Source: Anaerofilum faecale
GTDB taxonomy: Bacteria; Bacillota; Clostridia; Oscillospirales; Ruminococcaceae
NCBI GenBank assembly: GCA_019114265.1
Contig: DXFV01000035.1
Coordinates: 1-37,831, forward strand
Reading direction: 5' to 3'
DNA: 37,831 nucleotides
Below are positions 31,786-37,831 of the stretch, piece by piece. Numbering within the stretch: the first letter of the stretch is position 1; every line of letters begins with the position of its first letter. A program made the translations under genes and the position numbers. The notes under the pieces were generated by a model. The model had not been told where the DNA came from. It did no database searches and was given only the letters and a program-made list of their open reading frames with translations.

Positions 31786-32973
31786 ATGGATTTTGAGAAA
31801 TTCTGCCAAGAAAACTGCGTGGAACGCAAAGGCACCGGCACCCTGAAGTGGGACTCCCTGCAGGAGGTCTTTGGAGATCCCGATCTGCTCCCTCTGTGGG
31901 TGGCCGACATGGAGATCCAGTCGCCTCCCGCTGCCCGTGAAGCCATCAAAAAGCAGGCCGATCACGGCACCTTCGGATACGGCAAGGTGATGGACCCCTA
32001 CTACGATGCGTTCTTTGCCTGGATGAAGGATCGCCACGGCGTGGAGCTGGAGAAGGACAACCTGCGCTTCGCCACCGGCGTGGTGGGCTCGCTGTACGCG
32101 GCCGTCCGCGCCTATACCGAGCCGGACGCTTCGGTCATCATCTGCCCGCCGGTATACTACCCGTTCTACGACGCCATCCTCAATACCGGCCGCAAGCTGG
32201 TGATGTGCGACCTGGACAACGACGGCGGCCATTTCTACCTGGACCTGGAGAAGTTTGAAAAGACCATTGCCGAGAACAAGCCGTCGATGTTCATTCTCTG
32301 CTCTCCGCACAACCCCGTCTGCCGCGTGTGGACCGAGCAGGAGCTGGAAGGCGCCCTCGAGATCTGCCGCAAGTACGGCGTGCTGGTGGTGGCGGACGAG
32401 ATCCATCAGGATTTCACCTATTCCCCCGAGCACAAGTTCGTCTCCACCGCGCTGGTGGGCGGCGGCAAGTACAAGGATATGCTGATTATCCTGAACTCCG
32501 GCTCCAAGACCTTCAACCTGGCCGGCCTGATCCACTCCCATGTCATCATCTTCGACAAGAAGCTGATGGAAACATACGACGCATACATCAAATCGATCGG
32601 CTCGCCTGAGGTCAACCTGATGGGCGTTGTGGGCATGGGCGCCGCCTTCCGTGACGGCGCAGAGTGGTTCGAGAACGTGAAGGCCCTGATCTGCCACAAC
32701 TACGAGTACATGAAAGAAGCCTTCGCCAAGGACGCCCCGAAGATCGTGCTGACCCCGCTGGAGGGCACCTACCTGTCCTGGATGGATCTGCGCGGCTACA
32801 TGGACGGCAAGGAAGTGGCCGACTTCATCCAGAAAAAGTGCCGTCTGGCCTGCGACGTGGGCGAGTGGTTCAGCTTTGAGGGGCACGGCTTCGTGCGCAT
32901 CAATCTGGCCACCGACACCAAGTACATCAAGATGGCCGTGGAGCGGATCATCACCAACCTGAAGCAGCTGTAA
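31786..32973 (+). CDS. PatB/MalY-type C-S lyase (aminotransferase fold)
   Basis: The 395-residue PLP enzyme has the features of the PatB/MalY branch: LPLWVADMEIQSPPA near residue 35, YGKVMDPYYDAFFAWM, the substrate region ICPPVYYPFYDAI, LCSPHNPVCRVW, VVADEIHQDF with the PLP-contacting Asp, and SGSKTFNLAGL with Schiff-base Lys241. Family members cleave cystathionine, cystine or S-substituted cysteines to pyruvate, ammonia and a thiol or persulfide. The partner genes, a CoA-disulfide reductase with rhodanese and a cystine-type transporter, make cystine or cysteine the more likely substrate. The start ATG at 31786 has AAAGGCGGTATGACAT upstream. First gene of a three-gene operon under a strong promoter facing marR. 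Confidence 0.88.
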   Translation: MDFEKFCQENCVERKGTGTLKWDSLQEVFGDPDLLPLWVADMEIQSPPAAREAIKKQADHGTFGYGKVMDPYYDAFFAWMKDRHGVELEKDNLRFATGVVGSLYAAVRAYTEPDASVIICPPVYYPFYDAILNTGRKLVMCDLDNDGGHFYLDLEKFEKTIAENKPSMFILCSPHNPVCRVWTEQELEGALEICRKYGVLVVADEIHQDFTYSPEHKFVSTALVGGGKYKDMLIILNSGSKTFNLAGLIHSHVIIFDKKLMETYDAYIKSIGSPEVNLMGVVGMGAAFRDGAEWFENVKALICHNYEYMKEAFAKDAPKIVLTPLEGTYLSWMDLRGYMDGKEVADFIQKKCRLACDVGEWFSFEGHGFVRINLATDTKYIKMAVERIITNLKQL

Positions 32974-32985
32974 AGGAGGAAATCG

Positions 32986-34683
32986 ATGGGCAAACGTGTG
33001 CTTGTCGTGGGAGGCGTCGCGGGCGGCGCTTCCGCCGCAGCCAGGGTGAGACGCCTGGATGCGGGCGCATCGATCACCGTCTTTGAGCGGGGAGAGCACG
33101 TCTCCTTCTCCAACTGCTCGCTGCCGTATTTCCTGAGCCGGACGGTGGAGGAATCCGACTATCTCGTGATGATGACGCCGGAGAGCTTCAAGGCCTCCTA
33201 CGACATCGACGTGCGGGTGCGCAGCGAGGTGGTCTCGATCGACCGGGCCGCCAAAACGGTGCGGGTGAAGGAGCTGGACACCGGCCGGGAATACGACGAG
33301 GCCTACGATGAGCTGGTGCTGTCACCGGGCGCAAGTCCGGTGCGCCCCCGGTCGATCCCGGGCGTGGACCTTGAGCATGTCTTCACCGTCCGCAACGTGA
33401 CCGATATCGTCAAGCTCGACCAGTATGTGCGCCGCGAAAACGCCGGCGACGTTGTGGTGGTGGGCGGCGGCTTCATCGGCCTGGAGGTTGCGGAGAACCT
33501 GAAGGAGGCCGGCAAGAACGTCTGCGTGGTGGAGGCCGCTGCGCAGGTGATGTCGCCGTTCGACTTCGACATGGTGCAGATCTTGCAGAAGGAGCTGATC
33601 GACCACGGCGTATCGCTGTATGTGGGCGACGGCGTGGCGGCGATCACCCCCGACAAAGTGGTGCTCGCTTCCGGCAAAGAGCTGGCGGCAGACGCGGTGG
33701 TGCTTGCCATCGGTGTTTGTCCCGAGACGGCTCTGGCCGAAGGCGCCGGTCTGGAGCTGGGCGAGACGGGAGCCATCAAGGTGACCGCCGACTACCGCAC
33801 CAGCGACCCCCACATCTACGCGGTGGGCGACGCGATCGAGGTCTACAACCGTTTGACCCACAAACCGGTGAAGCTGCCGCTGGCCGGACCGGCGATCCGC
33901 CAGGCGAGGACCGCCGCCGACGCCATCTACGGCATGCGCGCCACCAACAACGGGGTGCTTGGCTCCTGTGCGGTGCGCGTGTTCGGGATGAACGCCGCGG
34001 CCACCGGCCTGAACGAGCGGACCGCCAAGGCGAACGGCATCCCCTGCGACTCCGTCTACACCATGTCGATGGACAAGGTGGGCCTGATGCCGGGCAGCGC
34101 GCCGATGCACTTCAAGCTGGTGTTTGAGACGCCCACCGGCAGGATCCTGGGCGCACAGGCGATCGGCCGAGGCAGCGTTGACAAGCGGGTCGATGTGATC
34201 GCCACCCTGATCGCGATGGGCGGCACGCTGGAGGACCTGAAGGAGCTGGAGCTGTGCTATTCCCCCGTATTCGGCACCGCGAGGGACATCGTCAATCTGG
34301 CGGCTCTGGTGGGCCTGAACGTCCTGCACGGCGTGTTCCGGCAGGTGCCCGTGACAGCGGTGCGCCAGCTGGTGGAGAGCGGCGCGTGCATCATCGACGT
34401 GCGGACCCCGGAAGAGTTCGAGATGGGCCATCTTGTGGGCGCTGTGAACATCCCGCTGGGCGAACTGCGGCAGCGGATGGACGAGATCCCCACAGACCGG
34501 CCGGTGTATCTGCACTGCCGCACCAGCCAGCGAAGCTACAACGCCATCATGGCGCTGAAGGGGCACGGCTTTGAGAACATCGTAAACATGGCCGGCTCGT
34601 TTTTGGGCATCAGCTACTACGAGTATTTCACGGATGTGACCACTGGACGAGAAAAAATCGTCACCGCGTACAATTTCGAATAA
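32986..34683 (+). CDS. CoA-disulfide reductase with C-terminal rhodanese domain
   Basis: A 565-residue flavoprotein. Residues 1-450 form a pyridine nucleotide-disulfide oxidoreductase: FAD loop VLVVGGVAGGASAAARVRR, single redox cysteine Cys44 in SFSNCSLPYF (the CoADR/Npsr pattern), NAD loop VVVVGGGFIGLEVAE, and IYAVGDAIEV. Residues about 465-550 are a rhodanese domain with active Cys511 in YLHCRTSQRS. Fusions of this type (CoADR-RHD) reduce CoA disulfide, CoA persulfide or polysulfide with NAD(P)H. In this operon it could reduce the persulfide left when the C-S lyase splits cystine. The start ATG at 32986 follows AAAGGAGGAAATCG, 12 bases after the lyase stop. Confidence 0.92.
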   Translation: MGKRVLVVGGVAGGASAAARVRRLDAGASITVFERGEHVSFSNCSLPYFLSRTVEESDYLVMMTPESFKASYDIDVRVRSEVVSIDRAAKTVRVKELDTGREYDEAYDELVLSPGASPVRPRSIPGVDLEHVFTVRNVTDIVKLDQYVRRENAGDVVVVGGGFIGLEVAENLKEAGKNVCVVEAAAQVMSPFDFDMVQILQKELIDHGVSLYVGDGVAAITPDKVVLASGKELAADAVVLAIGVCPETALAEGAGLELGETGAIKVTADYRTSDPHIYAVGDAIEVYNRLTHKPVKLPLAGPAIRQARTAADAIYGMRATNNGVLGSCAVRVFGMNAAATGLNERTAKANGIPCDSVYTMSMDKVGLMPGSAPMHFKLVFETPTGRILGAQAIGRGSVDKRVDVIATLIAMGGTLEDLKELELCYSPVFGTARDIVNLAALVGLNVLHGVFRQVPVTAVRQLVESGACIIDVRTPEEFEMGHLVGAVNIPLGELRQRMDEIPTDRPVYLHCRTSQRSYNAIMALKGHGFENIVNMAGSFLGISYYEYFTDVTTGREKIVTAYNFE

Positions 34684-34750
34684 CAATTCTTGAAACGCAG
34701 CACAAGACGCCGCGTTTCCAACAAGCTCAACTTGAGGAGGGAGCTGTATT

Positions 34751-36163
34751 ATGACAGGCGCGTTCTTTCAAAATTTCCTGATGATCAGCGACATTAAGAC
34801 CGTCATTTTCCTGGTGGTGCTGGTCGCGCTGTTCTTCCTGATCCACATTCTGTACCACAAAAAGCACATGGACTTTGCTGTGGTGGTGCTGATCGGCACC
34901 GGTCTGGGCCTGCTGCTGGGCCTGGCGATCCAGGTCGTGGCCGGATTCCCCGATTCCCCGATGGACGTCACCTTCGTTTCCGAAACTACCACATGGTTCG
35001 GCATGGTGGGCAACGGCTACATCAACCTGATCAAGATGATCGTTGTGCCGCTGGTTATGATCTCCATCCTGCAGGTTATCATCAACATGCAGCAGGGCAA
35101 AACCATGGGCAGCCTCGTGAAAAAGACCCTGATCGTCACGATGGGCATGGTGGCTGTTTCCGCTGTGACCGGCATTCTGGTCGGCCTGCTGTTCGGCGTT
35201 GGCAAAGACAGCACCGCTGCTGCGGCCGGCGACGCGACCGCTAAGGACATCACCCCCGTTGCCACCACCATCAAGAACCTGATCCCCGGCAACATCGTGG
35301 AAGCCATGGTCAACGCCAACATCATCGGCCTGGTGATCTTCTCCGCCTTCCTGGGCCTGGCCATCTGGTGGATCAACCACGAGAACGTCGAGGACGCCAA
35401 GCCCCTGTACGACTTCATCAACGCCGCCCACAAGGCCATGATCAACATGGCGCTGCTCATCCTGGACTACATGCCCTGGGCTGTGATGGCTCTGCTGGCC
35501 AACACCATCGCACAGCGCGGCCTGTCCTCCATTCTGGAAGTGGGCAAGTTCATCGTTGCTCTGTATGTGGCCGCCGTGATCCAGTTCTGCATCCAGCTGA
35601 TCCTGATCGGCGCGCACGGCATGAACCCCATCGTCTACATGAAGAAGTCCTTCGCCACCATGCTGATGGCCTTCACCTCCCGCTCCAGTGTGGGCTGCCT
35701 GCCCATGACCATTGAGACCCTGACCAAGAAACTGGGCGTCAATCAGGGTACTGCCAGCTTCGTGGCCGGCTTCGGCACCACCGCCGGCATGCAGGGCTGC
35801 GCGGGCATCTTCCCCTCCCTGCTGATCATCTACGTCTGCAATGTCACCGGCACCCCGATCGACGTCACCATGATCATCATGACCATCTTCGTTGTGACCA
35901 TCGGCTCCCTGGGCATCGCCGGTATCCCCGGTACTGCTACGATGGCGGCTTCGGTTGCTCTGTCCGGTGTTGGCATGGCCTCTCAGTTCTCCATGGTCAG
36001 CCCGATCCTGGCTATCGACCCCATCATCGACATGCCCCGTACCATGCTGAACGTTACCGGTTCCCTGACCAACGCTCTGGTTGTGGACAAGTACATGGGC
36101 ACCTTCGACGAGAAAGCCTACAACGATATGAGCGCGAGCAACACTCCCAGCAAAACCAAATAA
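34751..36163 (+). CDS. Dicarboxylate/cation symporter family transporter, TcyP-like (cystine)
   Basis: A 470-residue membrane protein of the sodium:dicarboxylate symporter fold. Segments at about residues 18-33 (VIFLVVLVALFFLIHI), 40-62 (FAVVVLIGTGLGLLLG) and 90-110 (MIVVPLVMISILQVII) begin the eight-helix core, the re-entrant loop stretch AFTSRSSVGCLP carries the serine-rich motif, and GFGTTAGMQGCAGIFPSL with GIAGIPGTATMAA form the second loop. The extra N-terminal helix and the AFTSRSS-x-GCLP sequence suit the cystine carriers TcyP/YhcL better than glutamate carriers. It would import cystine for the lyase and reductase before it. The start ATG has TTGAGGAGGGAGCTGTATT upstream. A strong terminator follows. 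Confidence 0.87.
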   Translation: MTGAFFQNFLMISDIKTVIFLVVLVALFFLIHILYHKKHMDFAVVVLIGTGLGLLLGLAIQVVAGFPDSPMDVTFVSETTTWFGMVGNGYINLIKMIVVPLVMISILQVIINMQQGKTMGSLVKKTLIVTMGMVAVSAVTGILVGLLFGVGKDSTAAAAGDATAKDITPVATTIKNLIPGNIVEAMVNANIIGLVIFSAFLGLAIWWINHENVEDAKPLYDFINAAHKAMINMALLILDYMPWAVMALLANTIAQRGLSSILEVGKFIVALYVAAVIQFCIQLILIGAHGMNPIVYMKKSFATMLMAFTSRSSVGCLPMTIETLTKKLGVNQGTASFVAGFGTTAGMQGCAGIFPSLLIIYVCNVTGTPIDVTMIIMTIFVVTIGSLGIAGIPGTATMAASVALSGVGMASQFSMVSPILAIDPIIDMPRTMLNVTGSLTNALVVDKYMGTFDEKAYNDMSASNTPSKTK

Positions 36164-36187
36164 TCCGACATCCGTCCTTTCATACGG

Positions 36188-36231
36188 CCGGGGGGATGAG
36201 GCGAAACACCTCATCCCCCCGGTCTTTTTTC
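36188..36231 (+). terminator. Terminator of the cystine/sulfur operon
   Basis: A perfect 14-pair stem CCGGGGGGATGAGG/CCTCATCCCCCCGG with a 7-base loop followed by TCTTTTTT. Confidence 0.92.
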
Positions 36232-36246
36232 TGTACACAGGCAAAG

Positions 36247-36277
36247 CGCCGGTCCGCAGCAGCTCTGCGGACCGGCG
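36247..36277. other. Perfect hairpin without T tract
   Basis: CGCCGGTCCGCAG and its exact complement around the loop CAGCT. There is no T run, so it is not an intrinsic terminator. It lies just before the composition falls at the integrated element and could be part of the old intergenic region or of an attachment region. Confidence 0.6.
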
Positions 36278-36342
36278 GGCAGGCATCCCCCGCAAACCGG
36301 GCGGATACGGCATGTATTTTTGCATAAAACTGCGATACAACG

Positions 36343-36375
36343 AAAAAAGCCATCAGTCAAACGACTGATGGCTTT
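36343..36375 (-). terminator. Terminator of the serine recombinase gene
   Basis: On the minus strand a 13-pair stem AAAGCCATCAGTC/GACTGATGGCTTT followed by a run of six T. The stop codon of the recombinase lies within the hairpin. Confidence 0.88.
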
Positions 36376-37831
36376 GGTCCCCCGAGGGATGATAAATCCG
36401 AACGCTCGATCTGTTCAAAAGTGATTTGTTCTGCACCTTCCCTGTAGTTGAAGGTCACAAGGATGTAGTCATCGTATACGACCACACTATTAACAAAGCC
36501 ATCAATCAGCCGTCTGCGTCCTTCCAAGGTATTGGTGTCCACTTTACGGTACTGGAGGATGTAGAACTGAATCTGCTCTCTGGTGAACTGAGGCTTTTTC
36601 ATCTCTTCCTTGACGATGCTCAGCTCCAACTTTTCTTTGGCGGCTTCCAGCTCGTCCAAACGGCGCTTGGTAGAGGCATTGAAAATACCTGCCTGGATTG
36701 CGTTTAGCATATTGTCGATAGCCTTCTCGGTATCTGCCAGTTGCCGACGCAGGGCAGGTAATTCGTTGCTTTCCTGCCCCTGTAACGCCAATGCCTGGTC
36801 GGTAAAATACTCCACAAAAGCATCGTCCATGATGTTCCGCATAACGGATGCAACAACAGCACGCTCCAGAGGGGCTTTTCGAACACTGCGATGTTTGGCT
36901 TTACAGGTCTTTTTCCGCTTGCTGTTTACACAGCGATAATAATGATATACCTGCCCCTTGCTGGAACTCGTACCGGATTCGCCCACCATCATCGCCTTGC
37001 AGGAACCACAAAACAATTTTGTGGTCAACAGATAGTCATCCTCAGCCTTGTGTCTGGCTGGGGCTTTTTTGTTTTTCTTCATCTGTTCCTGCACTCGTTC
37101 AAATAGATCTGTCGGTACAAGAGCTGGAATGCCATCCGGTACTACGATATCACGATATTTGTATTCACCGATGTACTTCCGGTTATGCAGAATTCCAGAT
37201 ATGAAATTCAAGTCTGCAGGTTTGCCTCGGACGGTTGTAACACCCAGAGCATTTAGGTGATCCATAATCTGCTTCATGGTGGAGCCAGTATCGTACATCT
37301 TGAAAATATCCAAGACAATCGGAGCATTGACTGGGTCTGGTTGGTATTGCTTGTTGGCATCAATGGCAAAGCCGAATGTGGGGGTGCCGCCGTTGTACTT
37401 ACATTTAAGTGCATTTTCTGTGTGGCCACGGATAACTTTCACAGAAAGTTCTGCGGAATAATACTCCGCCATACCTTCCAGCATAGATTCCAGAATGATA
37501 CCCTCCGGCCCATCAGCAATATTTTCTTTAGCTGAGATCACCCGCACACCATTCTTTTTAAGGGCAGCTTTATAATGGGCACTGTCATAACGATTGCGGG
37601 CAAAACGATCCAGCTTCCAGACCACAACCACATCAAATAATCCTTTGGCGCTGTCTTTAATCATCCGCTGGAAATCGGGGCGATTATCCGTTTTGGCAGA
37701 AAGGGCACGGTCGATGTATTCCTTCACCACAGTCATACCGTTCTGCTTGCAATATTCCATGCACTCTCGAATCTGACCGTCAATGCTTTCCTCTCGCTGT
37801 CCTTCGCTGGAATAACGAGCGTAGATTACTG
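36357..37831 (-). CDS. Large serine recombinase (integrase), 5' end beyond window
   Basis: At least 490 residues, running off the right edge by only a few codons. The visible start is VIYARYSSEGQREESIDGQI, with the catalytic Ser in ARYSS, then the resolvase core with VVWKLDRFARNRYDS and EGMAEYYSAELS. A recombinase domain follows (GGTPTFGFAID; GILHNRKYIGEYKYR), then a zinc ribbon with CGSC and a second pair in RYCVNS-like and KTCKA stretches, and a coiled coil near LRRQLADTEKAIDNML. Such enzymes insert and excise phages, ICEs and other elements. The gene is clearly lower in GC and uses more AT-ending codons than everything to its left, a sign of transfer. Its terminator is at 36343-36375; the element edge should lie nearby. 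Confidence 0.93.
   Translation of the reverse strand, partial: VIYARYSSEGQREESIDGQIRECMEYCKQNGMTVVKEYIDRALSAKTDNRPDFQRMIKDSAKGLFDVVVVWKLDRFARNRYDSAHYKAALKKNGVRVISAKENIADGPEGIILESMLEGMAEYYSAELSVKVIRGHTENALKCKYNGGTPTFGFAIDANKQYQPDPVNAPIVLDIFKMYDTGSTMKQIMDHLNALGVTTVRGKPADLNFISGILHNRKYIGEYKYRDIVVPDGIPALVPTDLFERVQEQMKKNKKAPARHKAEDDYLLTTKLFCGSCKAMMVGESGTSSSKGQVYHYYRCVNSKRKKTCKAKHRSVRKAPLERAVVASVMRNIMDDAFVEYFTDQALALQGQESNELPALRRQLADTEKAIDNMLNAIQAGIFNASTKRRLDELEAAKEKLELSIVKEEMKKPQFTREQIQFYILQYRKVDTNTLEGRRRLIDGFVNSVVVYDDYILVTFNYREGAEQITFEQIERSDLSSLGGPKPSVV

Overview
The window comes from a GC-rich, low-signature Firmicute. The probable group is a gut Oscillospiraceae/Ruminococcaceae member, because the set includes Gram-positive style AGGAGG ribosome-binding sites, a split archaeal-type glutamate synthase, a type III glutamine synthetase, an ANTAR regulator beside glnA, the aluminium-resistance/methionine-gamma-lyase-like family and GC-rich palindromic repeats of a kind I associate with that family. 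No species can be named from the sequence alone.

Layout, left to right. Positions 1-95 hold the start of a type III glutamine synthetase (minus strand). murD, a GNAT acetyltransferase, a PLP enzyme and a two-gene ABC exporter follow on the plus strand (347-5541). A 340-bp tandem array of palindromic repeats (5611-5950) separates them from a 56-residue ribbon-helix-helix protein and a small exported protein that diverge around a perfect palindrome. rlmA-like, LD-carboxypeptidase and guaB lie on the minus strand (6701-10118). A compact non-coding locus at 10310-10544 carries a consensus minus-strand promoter, an 11-bp phased repeat and a terminator. An acyl-ACP thioesterase, three tRNAs (Arg, His, Gln) and a GNAT gene follow.

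The centre (12356-27350) is a glutamine/ammonia block. On the minus strand one operon encodes glutamate synthase split in three pieces, with purA between two of them, then pyrG and purF. On the plus strand, diverging from it, are purC, purB, glnA, an ANTAR-type RNA-binding regulator with a degenerate receiver domain, and a three-gene N-acetyl-sugar amidotransferase set (ligase, HisF-like, HisH-like). Nearly all of these enzymes make, use or move glutamine amide nitrogen or aspartate nitrogen. Leaders of glnN, the glutamate synthase operon and purC each contain an intrinsic terminator close to the promoter, which suggests control by antitermination, possibly through the ANTAR protein.

The right part carries two HAD phosphatases diverging from an M32 carboxypeptidase, with the two promoters sharing one palindromic -35 hexamer. 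A MarR regulator then diverges from a three-gene cystine/sulfane-sulfur operon: PatB-type C-S lyase, CoA-disulfide reductase fused to rhodanese, and a TcyP-like cystine symporter. The window ends in a large serine recombinase of clearly lower GC, marking the edge of an integrated element. Compositional statements were judged by eye, not computed.
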